Below, in pieces: positions 17,111-25,811 of a stretch of 64,000 nt of DNA; the first letter of the stretch is position 1; each line of letters starts with the position of its first letter. Under the pieces are notes generated by a model. The model was not told the DNA's origin, ran no database searches, and was given only the letters and a program-made list of their open reading frames with translations. Origin of the DNA: Cedecea lapagei (GTDB lineage Bacteria > Pseudomonadota > Gammaproteobacteria > Enterobacterales > Enterobacteriaceae); NCBI RefSeq assembly GCF_900635955.1, contig NZ_LR134201.1:3348001-3412000 (forward strand), written 5' to 3'. The translations under genes and the position numbers were made by a program.

Positions 17111-17616
17111 AACTCATTTTCACTTTCGAACGATAACCAAAATGCCGGGCAGCTTGTTTGCCGGTAGAAAAAAAACTGCGGAAAGTGGGTGAGTCGAATA
17201 ACGCGATATTTATTAACAATGATTCTACTTAACATCGCCAATTCCTTTTTTTGCGCTGTTTTAAATTCAATATAAATGGAAAGATGTCATTAATTTGTTT
17301 CAAAATCGCCCTTCAACGCTTCCCTGAATCGTCACAGATTACACAAATTAAATCAATTAAACATATAAAAACCACGACCCTCCGCACGGCGAAGTTAATT
17401 AAAAAAATAAAAACCATTAAACCCATAAAAACCACTCAACCCTTTGTGAAACAAATCAAAATTCCCCCTTCAAATAGTTCGTACGATCGTACGCAATCCC
17501 CCTTAAGGATTAATGATTACTTTATCCCTGATTGAAAACAAAAAGTTAATTATTTGCTAAATGTGAAATAACCAGGTGCAGCTCGTAACAAAAAACATTA
17601 CAGGACTTTTCAACTC
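17111..17616. promoter_or_regulatory. AT-rich control region between dpiA and citC
   Basis: These 506 bp contain no convincing gene. Three direct copies of ATAAAAACCA occur at 17365, 17407 and 17425 on the plus strand, and a perfect 14-bp palindrome CGTACGATCGTACG lies at 17480-17493, 124 bp upstream of citC. The strongly AT-rich character suits DpiA, which binds AT-rich DNA. The 110 bp next to dpiA show no recognisable remnant of dpiB. Confidence 0.45.
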
Positions 17617-18684
17617 ATGCCAGGAAATATCGTCTTCGATCGGGTCAGGCGTTCAGAGAACAGGAAGATGGCGGACATCACGCGTTTCCTGCGTGCAAAC
17701 GATTTAAGCATCGACACGACGGTAGAGGTCTTTATTACCATCAGCCGCGACCAGCAGCTGATTGCCTGCGGCGGCATCGCCGGCAATATCATTAAATGCG
17801 TGGCGATAGACCAATCCGCTCGTGGCGAAGGGCTGGCGCTGACGCTCGCCACCGAGCTCATCAACCTTGCCTATGAAAGGCAATACACCCAGCTCTTCAT
17901 CTACACCAAAAGTGAAAACGAAGTGCTGTTCAGGCAGTGTGGTTTTTACCCGCTGGCACGCGTCCCCAACATCATGGTGCTGATGGAAAACAGTGCCACC
18001 CGGCTTCAACAATACGCGAGCTACCTGACAACGCTGCGACGCAGCGGCAAAAAAATTGGCTGCATTGTGATGAACGCCAATCCTTTCACGCTAGGCCACC
18101 GCCATCTGATACAAACGGCCGCCTCGCAATGTGACTGGCTACACGTCTTTATGGTGAAAGAAGATACGTCACGTTTCCCGTATGAGGATCGCCTCGCGCT
18201 GGTTCGTGCCGGATCGGGTGATATCGACAGGATCACCGTGCACCGCGGATCTGAATACATGATTTCACGCGCCACTTTCCCCTGCTATTTCATCAAAGAG
18301 CAGAGCGTTATCAACCACTGTTACACCGAGATCGATCTGCAGATTTTCCGCGAGCACCTCGCGCCCGCGCTGGGAATAACGCATCGCTTTGTGGGTACCG
18401 AGCCCTACTGCAAGGTCACCGCTGACTACAACCGGGATATGCGTACCCGACTTGCGGATACCTCTTCAAACGCCCCCGCCATTGAGCTGGTAGAAATTGA
18501 GCGTCTGGCTTATCAGGGGAAATATATTTCGGCTTCATGGGTCCGCCAGCTGTTGGTCAAACAGGATCTCGCCACCCTCGAACATCTGGTCCCGGAAGCC
18601 ACCAGAGATTACTTACAGCGCATGATCGCCGCCCAAAAAAAAACGCCAGGCCATGCCCCCGGAATCCGCATTAACCACAGGTGA
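17617..18684 (+). CDS. citC: [Citrate (pro-3S)-lyase] ligase CitC
   Basis: CitC acetylates the phosphoribosyl-dephospho-CoA arm of citrate lyase with acetate and ATP, switching the enzyme on. The 355-residue protein has an N-terminal GNAT-like acetyltransferase region (residues about 30-125, SARGEGLALTLATELINLAY) and a nucleotidyltransferase domain with the HxGH-like motif NANPFTLGHRHLI near residue 150 and ISASWVRQLL near 305. It is the first gene of the citrate fermentation operon and is preceded by a 506-bp regulatory region. citD follows after three bases. Confidence 0.95.
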   Translation: MPGNIVFDRVRRSENRKMADITRFLRANDLSIDTTVEVFITISRDQQLIACGGIAGNIIKCVAIDQSARGEGLALTLATELINLAYERQYTQLFIYTKSENEVLFRQCGFYPLARVPNIMVLMENSATRLQQYASYLTTLRRSGKKIGCIVMNANPFTLGHRHLIQTAASQCDWLHVFMVKEDTSRFPYEDRLALVRAGSGDIDRITVHRGSEYMISRATFPCYFIKEQSVINHCYTEIDLQIFREHLAPALGITHRFVGTEPYCKVTADYNRDMRTRLADTSSNAPAIELVEIERLAYQGKYISASWVRQLLVKQDLATLEHLVPEATRDYLQRMIAAQKKTPGHAPGIRINHR

Positions 18685-18687
18685 AAA

Positions 18688-18984
18688 ATGAAAATTACCC
18701 GCTCAGCCGTTGTCGGCACTCTTGAGTCGGGTGATGTGATGATCCGCATCGCCCCGCTCGCTACACCGGAGATCGATCTGCAACTCAACAGCAGCGTTGA
18801 AAAGCAATTCGGCAAGATTATCCGCGCCACGCTGCTGGAAATACTTGAGCGCTATGAGGTTAGCGGCGTTCAGCTCATCGTCGACGATAAGGGCGCGCTG
18901 GACTGCATTTTGCGTGCCCGACTTGAAACGCTTCTGGTTCGCGCAAGCGACGCGAGCGCCCTTCCGTGGGAGGAGAATCAATGA
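18688..18984 (+). CDS. citD: Citrate lyase acyl carrier protein CitD
   Basis: The 98-residue gamma subunit carries the 2'-(5''-phosphoribosyl)-3'-dephospho-CoA prosthetic group on Ser14, seen here in GTLESGDVMI. It serves as acyl carrier between the alpha and beta subunits. It starts three bases after the citC stop and its TGA overlaps the citE ATG (ATGA), indicating coupled translation and stoichiometric synthesis. Confidence 0.95.
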   Translation: MKITRSAVVGTLESGDVMIRIAPLATPEIDLQLNSSVEKQFGKIIRATLLEILERYEVSGVQLIVDDKGALDCILRARLETLLVRASDASALPWEENQ

Positions 18985-19889
18985 GTTCCGCAGCCGCTTT
19001 ACAGCGAAAAGATCGCACCCGGCGCAGCATGCTGTTCGTGCCCGGTGCCAATGCCGCCATGGTCAGCAATGCGTTTATTTACCGCGCCGATGCGCTGATG
19101 TTTGACCTTGAAGATTCAGTCATCCTTCGTGAGAAGGATGCCGCGCGTCGGCTGGTTTATCACGCGCTGCAGCACCCTTTCTATCGCGAAACTGAAACCA
19201 TTGTGCGGGTCAATGGCCTGGACTCCGAGTACGGGCTGGCCGATCTCGAAGCCGTGGTACGCGGCGGAGCCGACATTGTTCGCCTGCCAAAAACGGATAC
19301 GGCGCAGGACGTTACCGATATCGAAACCGAAATTGCCCGTATAGAAAAAGAGTGCGGCCGCGAGCCCGGCAGCACGGGGCTGCTGGCTGCTATTGAATCC
19401 GCGCAGGGGATCACCCAGGCCGTGGCTATTGCCCACGCTTCCCCGCGCCTCATCGGCATCGCTTTAGGGGCGGAAGATTATGTTCGCAATCTTAGAACGG
19501 AGCGCTCGCCGGAAGGCGTAGAGCTTCTTTTCGCCCGCTGTTCGATTCTTCAGGCCGCCCGCTCGGCTGGCATCCAGGCTTTCGATACCGTCTATTCCGA
19601 CGCCAACAACGAAGCAGGGTTTCTGCAGGAAGCCGCCCACATAAAACAGCTGGGTTTCGACGGTAAATCGCTGATTAACCCGCGCCAGATTGAGTTGCTG
19701 CACAACCTCTATGCCCCAAGTCAAAAAGAAGTCGAGCATGCCCGCCGCGTCATTGAGGCAGCAGAATCCTCAGCGCAGGAAGGCCGTGGCGTAGTCTCGC
19801 TGAACGGCAAGATGGTGGATAGCCCGGTGATAGAGCGGGCACGTCTGGTGCTCGCCCGTGCCCGGCTTTCCGGCATTCGTGAAGAATAA
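18981..19889 (+). CDS. citE: Citrate lyase beta subunit CitE
   Basis: CitE cleaves citryl-ACP to oxaloacetate and acetyl-ACP. The 302-residue TIM-barrel protein shows RRSMLFVPGANAAMV at the N-terminus, LMFDLEDSV with the metal-binding region, AAIESAQGI with a conserved glutamate, and SLINPRQIELLH near the C-terminus. The start at 18981 overlaps the citD stop by four bases and removes five upstream codons present in the longer open frame. citF follows after nine bases. Confidence 0.96.
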   Translation: MSSAAALQRKDRTRRSMLFVPGANAAMVSNAFIYRADALMFDLEDSVILREKDAARRLVYHALQHPFYRETETIVRVNGLDSEYGLADLEAVVRGGADIVRLPKTDTAQDVTDIETEIARIEKECGREPGSTGLLAAIESAQGITQAVAIAHASPRLIGIALGAEDYVRNLRTERSPEGVELLFARCSILQAARSAGIQAFDTVYSDANNEAGFLQEAAHIKQLGFDGKSLINPRQIELLHNLYAPSQKEVEHARRVIEAAESSAQEGRGVVSLNGKMVDSPVIERARLVLARARLSGIREE

Positions 19890-19898
19890 GGAAGAATC

Positions 19899-21419
19899 AT
19901 GACTCAGAATCAACGACAGCAGCGCATCCTAAGCTGGCAGCAGGCAGCCGGAGACAATGTTCCCGCGTATCAAAACGCCTCCAAGCTGAATCTGCAATCG
20001 CATAAGCCAAGAGATAAAAAGCTCTGCGCCACGCTCGAAGAGGCTATACGACGCTCAGGCCTGCGCGATGGCATGACAATCTCCTTCCACCACGCATTTC
20101 GTAACGGCGACCTGACGCTGAATCTGGTGATGGAAGCCATCGCCAGCATGGGGTTTAAAAACCTGACGCTGGCTTCCAGTTCGCTCAGTGATTGCCACGC
20201 GCCCCTCATCGAACACATCCGCAATAACGTGGTAAGCCGCATTTACACCTCCGGCCTGCGCGGCCCGCTGGCGGAGGAAATTTCACGTGGCTTATTACAG
20301 ACGCCCGTACAAATCCACTCCCACGGCGGGCGGGTACACCTGGTCAACAGCGGTGAACTCACCATTGACGTCGCCTTTCTCGGCGTTCCCTCCTGCGATC
20401 CCTTCGGTAACGCTAACGGCTACACCGGCAAAGCCTGCTGCGGCTCTTTGGGCTATGCGAAGGTCGATGCCGACGCGGCGCGGCAGGTGGTCCTGCTGAC
20501 GGAGGCGCTTCTTCCCTATCCCCATAGCCCCGCCAGCCTCCAGCAGGACCGCGTGGACTGGATAGTGCAGGTCGATAGCGTCGGCGATGCCGATAAAATT
20601 GGCGCGGATGCCACCCGAATGACATCCAACCCAAGGGAGTTGCTGATTGCCCGCAGCGCCGCAGAGGTAATAACCCATTCAGGCTATTTCAAAGAGGGCT
20701 TCTCTTTGCAAACCGGTACCGGTGGCGCTTCGCTGGCCGTCACCCGTTTTCTGGAAGACAAAATGCGCAGCCGGGGGATTACCGCAGATTTCGCGCTGGG
20801 CGGCATAACGGCCACGATGGTAGATCTGCACGAAAAGGGGCTGATTAAAAAGCTGCTTGATGTACAAAGCTTCGACCGCGCCGCCGCCGCTTCGCTGGCC
20901 CGCAATGCGGACCATATTGAGATCAGCGCTAATCAGTATGCCAACTGGGGGTCAAAAGGTGCCTCGGTGGACAGGCTTGATGTGGTGGTCCTGAGCGCGC
21001 TGGAAATCGATACCCGCTTTAACGTCAACGTCCTTACCGGTTCCGACGGCGTGCTGAGAGGTGCCTCTGGCGGCCACTGCGATACCGCCGTCGCCGCTGC
21101 GCTGTCGATTATCGTTGCGCCGCTGGTGCGCGGGCGCATCCCTACGCTGGTCGATGAGGTCACAACCTGCGTCACGCCGGGTTCAGGCATCGACATTCTG
21201 GTGACCGACCACGGCATCGCCGTCAACCCGGCGCGCCCGGAGCTGGCCGAACGTCTTAAAGAGGCGGGCGTGCCCCTGGTCTCTATCGAGTGGCTGCGCG
21301 AGCGGGCCACCATCCTCACCGGCCCGCCTCAGGCCATCGAATTCACGGACAAAGTGATTGCCGTGGTGCGCTATCGCGACGGCTCAGTGATCGACCTCGT
21401 TCACCAGATAAAGGAGTAA
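19899..21419 (+). CDS. citF: Citrate lyase alpha subunit CitF
   Basis: CitF (506 residues) is the citrate:acetyl-ACP transferase that swaps acetate for citrate on the CitD arm. It shows the CoA-transferase-like fold, with blocks FHHAFRNGDLTLNLVMEAI, QIHSHGGRVHLVNSGEL and the C-terminal GSGIDILVTDHGIAVNPARP. Length and sequence agree with enterobacterial CitF. It acts as a complex with CitD and CitE encoded directly upstream; citX follows after three bases. Confidence 0.96.
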   Translation: MTQNQRQQRILSWQQAAGDNVPAYQNASKLNLQSHKPRDKKLCATLEEAIRRSGLRDGMTISFHHAFRNGDLTLNLVMEAIASMGFKNLTLASSSLSDCHAPLIEHIRNNVVSRIYTSGLRGPLAEEISRGLLQTPVQIHSHGGRVHLVNSGELTIDVAFLGVPSCDPFGNANGYTGKACCGSLGYAKVDADAARQVVLLTEALLPYPHSPASLQQDRVDWIVQVDSVGDADKIGADATRMTSNPRELLIARSAAEVITHSGYFKEGFSLQTGTGGASLAVTRFLEDKMRSRGITADFALGGITATMVDLHEKGLIKKLLDVQSFDRAAAASLARNADHIEISANQYANWGSKGASVDRLDVVVLSALEIDTRFNVNVLTGSDGVLRGASGGHCDTAVAAALSIIVAPLVRGRIPTLVDEVTTCVTPGSGIDILVTDHGIAVNPARPELAERLKEAGVPLVSIEWLRERATILTGPPQAIEFTDKVIAVVRYRDGSVIDLVHQIKE

Positions 21420-21422
21420 AGA

Positions 21423-21974
21423 ATGCCTCTTTATGTCACTTCGGCCACCCAGCGGGCGGTTTCGCTCCCGGAGATTCTTGCCAGCCGGGACGTACGCCGG
21501 GCAAGACAGCAGGCGTGGCTTAGCCGCCGCCCTGCCACCCTGATCTCCTTTACCGTTGTTTCGCCCGGCCCGGTTAAAGACAGCGAGCTAACGCGCCGCA
21601 TCTTTAATCACGGGATCCGGGCGCTGCGCCGGCTTGCTCAGGCAGGAGGTTGGGAAATCAGGCAGCAGGCCTGTTTCCCGCTGATAACCGGCCCGGAAGG
21701 GCTGCTGGCGATCGCTGCTCCGGCGAATCAGGTCAAACGGGCCGCCATCGATCTTGAGCAGTCGCATCCGCTTGGCAGGCTCTGGGATATTGATGTGCTT
21801 GATGCTGAAGGCCACATCCTGTCGCGCAAGGATTTTTCTCTGCCGCCGAGAGAGTGTCTGCTCTGCCAGCAGGAGGCATCCTGCTGCGCTCGCGCGCAAA
21901 CGCATTCGCTTCAGGATCTTACCGCCAGGATGGAGTCACTGTTAAATGATGCCGACTACGCAAGCCGACGGTAG
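21423..21974 (+). CDS. citX: Holo-citrate lyase synthase CitX
   Basis: CitX transfers the prosthetic-group precursor (triphosphoribosyl-dephospho-CoA) onto Ser14 of CitD. The 183-residue protein begins MPLYVTSATQRAVSLPEILASR and contains RDVRRARQQAW and a C-terminal cysteine-rich RECLLCQQEASCC block seen in the family. It starts three bases after citF and its 3' end overlaps citG by 29 bases, so the two maturation enzymes are translationally coupled. Confidence 0.94.
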   Translation: MPLYVTSATQRAVSLPEILASRDVRRARQQAWLSRRPATLISFTVVSPGPVKDSELTRRIFNHGIRALRRLAQAGGWEIRQQACFPLITGPEGLLAIAAPANQVKRAAIDLEQSHPLGRLWDIDVLDAEGHILSRKDFSLPPRECLLCQQEASCCARAQTHSLQDLTARMESLLNDADYASRR

Positions 21975-22857
21975 AAAAACGCCCCTCCCCCGGCAAATAG
22001 TGGCCTGGTACTGTGAAAAGGCATACCAGGCCATGCTCGCGGAGGTCAATCTTTCGCCGAAACCCGGCCTGGTCGATCGCGACAACTGCGGAGCCCACCG
22101 GGATATGACGATCGAAGACTTTTACCGCAGCGCCAGGGTGATTTACCGCTGGCTGGCAAGGTTTATGGAACAGGGCGCGTTGACCCTCCACCTCAGAGAG
22201 AGTGAGGTGCTCAGCGTACTTCGCCCGGTGGGTCTGGCCTGCGAAGAGGCCATGTTTAACGTCACGGCGGGAGTTAACACCCACAAAGGCACTCTTTTTT
22301 CCCTCGGCCTGGTGTTCGCCGCCATTGGCCGCCTGTACGCCCAACGCCAAAACATTTCGCCAGAAAGCATTTGCAGCACCGTCGCCGCTTTTTGCCGCGG
22401 GTTAACCGAGCGTGAATTGTTAAAACACAATGGGATGGAGACAGCGGGAAAGCGTCTCTACCGGCAGTTTGGCCTGACAGGCGCGCGGGGTCAGGCAGAA
22501 GCGGGCTACCCGCTGGTGATTGAGCTGGCTCTGCCGCACTTTAAAGCGCAACAGGCTGCGGGCTCAAACCCGGATCTTGCCCTGCTCGATACCCTGCTGC
22601 TGTTAATCGCCAGCAATGACGACACCAACGTCGCCTCGCGCGGCGGCATTGAAGGCCTGGAATGGATTAAGCGCACCGCAAAACGCCTGCTGCGCCAGGG
22701 AGGGATGCGGCAGGCCGCTAATCTTCCCCGCTTACAGAGGTTCGATCGGCAGTGCATTGCACGCAACCTCAGCCCGGGTGGCAGTGCCGATCTGCTGATC
22801 GTCACCTGGTTTTTAGCCGAAATTTCATCTTTCAACACCACACCAACATCACTATAA
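21946..22857 (+). CDS. citG: Triphosphoribosyl-dephospho-CoA synthase CitG
   Basis: CitG joins dephospho-CoA and ATP to make the citrate lyase prosthetic-group precursor. The 303-residue protein contains the family blocks VNLSPKPGLVDRDNCGAH, GVNTHKGTLFSLGL, GARGQAEAGYPLV and DTNVASRGG. Start at 21946 or 21949 (ATGATG) overlaps the citX 3' end. In some bacteria citX and citG are fused; here they are separate as in E. coli. citT follows after 22 bases. Confidence 0.95.
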   Translation: MMPTTQADGRKTPLPRQIVAWYCEKAYQAMLAEVNLSPKPGLVDRDNCGAHRDMTIEDFYRSARVIYRWLARFMEQGALTLHLRESEVLSVLRPVGLACEEAMFNVTAGVNTHKGTLFSLGLVFAAIGRLYAQRQNISPESICSTVAAFCRGLTERELLKHNGMETAGKRLYRQFGLTGARGQAEAGYPLVIELALPHFKAQQAAGSNPDLALLDTLLLLIASNDDTNVASRGGIEGLEWIKRTAKRLLRQGGMRQAANLPRLQRFDRQCIARNLSPGGSADLLIVTWFLAEISSFNTTPTSL

Positions 22858-22879
22858 AACCGCCCCTGGAGAATCAGTT

Positions 22880-24343
22880 ATGTCTGTTTCAAAAGATAAA
22901 ATATGGAAATTATTGGCCCCGCTGCTGGTCATGGCCGTGATGCTGCTCATTCCGGTTCCTGACGGCATGCCTCCTCAAGCCTGGCACTTTTTCGCCGTCT
23001 TTGTCGCCATGATCGTCGGAATGATCCTCGAGCCTATCCCGGCAACCGCCATCAGTTTTATCGCCGTGACCATCTGCGTCATTGGCAGCAATTATCTCCT
23101 GTTCGACGCCTCGGAACTGGCGGACCCCGCCTTTAAAGCGGGCAAGCAGGCGTTAAAATGGGGGCTGGCCGGGTTCTCAAGCACCACCGTCTGGCTGGTA
23201 TTCGGCGCCTTTATTTTTGCGCTGGGCTACGAAGTCACCGGCCTGGGCCGCCGGATAGCCCTGTTTATGGTCAAGTTTATGGGGAAACGCACGCTGACGT
23301 TAGGGTATGCGATTGTCATTATCGATATCCTTCTTGCGCCCTTCACGCCCTCGAATACCGCTCGTACGGGCGGGACCGTTTTCCCGGTCATTAAAAATCT
23401 GCCGCCGCTGTTCAAATCCTTCCCCAACGATCCCTCCTCACGCCGCATCGGCGGCTACCTGATGTGGATGATGGTCATCAGTACCAGCCTCAGTTCCTCC
23501 ATGTTTGTCACCGGCGCAGCGCCTAACGTGCTGGGCCTGGAGTTTGTGAATAAGATCGCGGGCATACAGATAGGCTGGCTGCAGTGGTTCCTCAGCTTCC
23601 TGCCGGTCGGTGTCATTTTGCTGATCGTGGCCCCCTGGCTTTCTTACGTTCTCTATAAACCCGAAGTTACCCATAGCGAAGAGGTTTCCAGCTGGGCGGG
23701 TGAAGCGTTAAAAGAGATGGGGTCCCTAACGCGCAAGGAGTTTACGCTGATCGCCCTGGTGCTGCTTAGCCTCGGCCTTTGGGTGTTTGGCGGTAAAATA
23801 ATTGATGCCACCGCCGTTGGCTTGCTGGCGGTATCCCTGATGCTGGCGCTGCACGTCGTGCCCTGGAAAGAGATAACCAAATATCACAGCGCCTGGAATA
23901 CGCTGGTGAACCTGTCAACGCTGGTGGTCATGGCCAGCGGCCTGACCCGCTCGGGCTTTATCGACTGGTTCGCCAACACGATGAGCACGCATCTGGAAGG
24001 CTTTGCGCCAAATACCACCGTGATAGTCCTGGTGCTGGTGTTCTACTTTGCCCACTATCTTTTCGCCAGCCTGTCGGCGCATACGGCAACTATGCTCCCG
24101 GTGATCCTTGCCGTCGGCAAAGGCATCCCGGGCGTCCCCATGGAGCACCTGTGCATCCTGCTCGTACTCTCTATTGGTATCATGGGCTGCCTGACGCCTT
24201 ATGCCACCGGGCCGGGCGTGATTATCTACGGCTGCGGCTACGTTAAGTCAAAAGATTACTGGCGGCTGGGCGCCATTTTTGGGGTTATCTATATCGCTAT
24301 GCTGCTGCTGGTGGGCTGGCCGATTCTGGCGCTCTGGAGCTAA
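22880..24343 (+). CDS. citT: Citrate:succinate antiporter CitT
   Basis: CitT (487 residues) belongs to the DASS family and exchanges external citrate for internal succinate, so citrate fermentation pays for its own uptake. About 12-14 hydrophobic segments are visible, with APFTPSNTARTGGTVFPV and the conserved MLPVILAVGKGIPGVP and LTPYATGPG motifs near the C-terminus. It ends the citCDEFXGT operon and is followed by a terminator hairpin. Confidence 0.95.
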   Translation: MSVSKDKIWKLLAPLLVMAVMLLIPVPDGMPPQAWHFFAVFVAMIVGMILEPIPATAISFIAVTICVIGSNYLLFDASELADPAFKAGKQALKWGLAGFSSTTVWLVFGAFIFALGYEVTGLGRRIALFMVKFMGKRTLTLGYAIVIIDILLAPFTPSNTARTGGTVFPVIKNLPPLFKSFPNDPSSRRIGGYLMWMMVISTSLSSSMFVTGAAPNVLGLEFVNKIAGIQIGWLQWFLSFLPVGVILLIVAPWLSYVLYKPEVTHSEEVSSWAGEALKEMGSLTRKEFTLIALVLLSLGLWVFGGKIIDATAVGLLAVSLMLALHVVPWKEITKYHSAWNTLVNLSTLVVMASGLTRSGFIDWFANTMSTHLEGFAPNTTVIVLVLVFYFAHYLFASLSAHTATMLPVILAVGKGIPGVPMEHLCILLVLSIGIMGCLTPYATGPGVIIYGCGYVKSKDYWRLGAIFGVIYIAMLLLVGWPILALWS

Positions 24344-24393
24344 CGCTGCGGGCTCGCTCACTCCCTGAATCTTGCTTGTCCCGATAAACGCAG

Positions 24394-24427
24394 AAGCCGG
24401 TCAGCTAAAGCCGATCGGCTTTTTTTA
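24394..24427 (+). terminator. Terminator of the citrate operon
   Basis: AGCCGGTC and GATCGGCT pair across a 10-base loop (one G-T wobble), followed by eight T residues, 50 bp after the citT stop. The shorter palindrome AAAGCCGATCGGCTTT lies in the same place. Confidence 0.8.
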
Positions 24428-24474
24428 TGGTTTAATCATCAACATCAACCCCTAATTCACGCACGGAATCCCGT

Positions 24475-25281
24475 ATGAACTCACCGTGGAAAGAAGCGTT
24501 ACTGCTCACCGCCGCCCTGCTCCCTGCTGTTGCCGCCCATGCCGGCTCTCTGCAGCCCAGCCAGTACGGGGATTTTGACCGCTACGTGCTGGCCCTTTCC
24601 TGGCAAACCGGCTTCTGCCAGAGCATGCACGATCGCAACCGCAACGAGCCTGCGGAGTGTCAATCTCAGCAGGAACAGGCCGATAAAAGCGCATTCCTTA
24701 CCGTTCATGGCCTTTGGCCTGGCTTGCCAAAATCCATCTCGGCTCGCGGCGTGGATGAAAAACGCTGGATGCGCTACGGCTGCGCGACTCGCCCGATCCC
24801 GAATATGGCCGAAGCAAGAGCCTCAAATAAATGTGCGGCGCCGGACACCCGACTGTCCGCCGACATGGCCGCAAAGCTGGCGGGCGTGATGCCTGGTGCC
24901 GGCGGCCAGTCCTGCCTTGAGCGTTACGAATACGCGAAACACGGCGTTTGCTTTGGTTTTAACCCGGACGACTATTTCGGCACCATGGTGCGGCTTAACG
25001 GTGAAGTGAAGCAGAGCGAGTTCGGAAAATTTCTTGCCCGGAACTACGGCCAGGTAGTGACGCGTAAGGCATTCAATAAAGCCGTGAAGCAAAGCTGGGG
25101 CAGCGACGCTGTGGATGCCATCAAGCTTACCTGCGACGGAAATCCTGCCTACCTCACCGAAATGCAGATCTCGCTGCTGGCGGATAAGATCAACCAGCCG
25201 CTGCAGGGCGCCTCGTTTGCGCCGCAAAAACACCCGGGAAACTGCGGGAAAAGCTTCCGTCTGGATGCGGTTGGCTACTGA
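24475..25281 (+). CDS. rna: Ribonuclease I (RNase T2 family)
   Basis: Periplasmic non-specific endoribonuclease of 268 residues with a Sec signal peptide of about 23 residues (ending AHAGS). Both RNase T2 active-site blocks are present: LTVHGLWPG near residue 80 and YEYAKHGVCFGF near residue 155, each with a catalytic histidine. Cysteines for the usual disulfides are visible. It stands between citT and rnk as in E. coli. The start gives a standard signal peptide. Confidence 0.94.
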   Translation: MNSPWKEALLLTAALLPAVAAHAGSLQPSQYGDFDRYVLALSWQTGFCQSMHDRNRNEPAECQSQQEQADKSAFLTVHGLWPGLPKSISARGVDEKRWMRYGCATRPIPNMAEARASNKCAAPDTRLSADMAAKLAGVMPGAGGQSCLERYEYAKHGVCFGFNPDDYFGTMVRLNGEVKQSEFGKFLARNYGQVVTRKAFNKAVKQSWGSDAVDAIKLTCDGNPAYLTEMQISLLADKINQPLQGASFAPQKHPGNCGKSFRLDAVGY

Positions 25282-25372
25282 GCGCTTAAATACTGAAGTC
25301 AAAAATTAATCGCATCACTATTTGTTCAGGTTTTTTGGTTATAGCCTTCAGGTAACAGCACTGGAGGTCACC

Positions 25373-25531
25373 ATGAACAGAACAAAACGCTATCTACTGC
25401 AGCTAAAATCTCAGTTTGAGCGCGAGGGTAAAAAGCAGAAGCTGCTGGGCTTCGTCTGGCTCTCACCTCAGCAGCGCTATGAGATCCTCAAAGAGCTTCT
25501 GCTGCCGATAGCAGAGCAAAATGTTCGTTAG
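25373..25531 (+). CDS. Small charged hypothetical protein
   Basis: A 52-residue ORF starting MNRTKRYLLQLKSQFEREGK, with GGAGG five bases upstream of the ATG. It is rich in Lys, Arg, Gln and Leu, and looks helical and soluble. No domain is recognisable. It lies alone on the plus strand between rna and the gluconate permease, about 90 bp after rna. The strong Shine-Dalgarno sequence is the main reason to accept it. Confidence 0.6.
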   Translation: MNRTKRYLLQLKSQFEREGKKQKLLGFVWLSPQQRYEILKELLLPIAEQNVR

Positions 25532-25721
25532 TATCGGGCGGGCCTCTGCGAAATGGCGGCCCGCTCCTCCTTAACCCCAAAGGCCGTTCAGGCCGGGCGC
25601 TTGTCAGATTTCGCTCAACCAAACAATTATTCCGCTCACCTTTCGCTCTGATTATTTTGATTGTTTGAACTTCATCCCAAAATGTTAACAAACATGACAG
25701 AGTTCGTTTACAGCCTCCCCA

Positions 25722-25751
25722 ATGTTACCGATATCATGTTACCGGTATCAG
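25722..25751 (+). promoter_or_regulatory. Two overlapping GntR-type operators
   Basis: ATGTTACCGATATCAT (25722-25737) and ATGTTACCGGTATCAG (25736-25751) match the E. coli GntR operator pattern ATGTTACC-N2-TAACAT, and overlap by two bases. They lie 60-90 bp upstream of the permease ATG at 25812. This is strong evidence that gluconate relieves repression of the downstream gene. Confidence 0.75.
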
Positions 25752-25811
25752 CTTCACCTGATGACACATAACCGGTGTATTCATCTAAAAATTCGGCTCT
25801 GGGGAAATAAA

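Noticed and set aside
17111..17219. Possible remnant of dpiB upstream of dpiA
   Set aside because: None of the minus-strand frames shows a histidine-kinase C-terminal motif; similarity was not convincing.
17251..17535. 94-codon open frame in the dpiA-citC gap
   Set aside because: Lys/Ile/Thr-rich translation of AT-rich regulatory DNA; no Shine-Dalgarno and no family resemblance.
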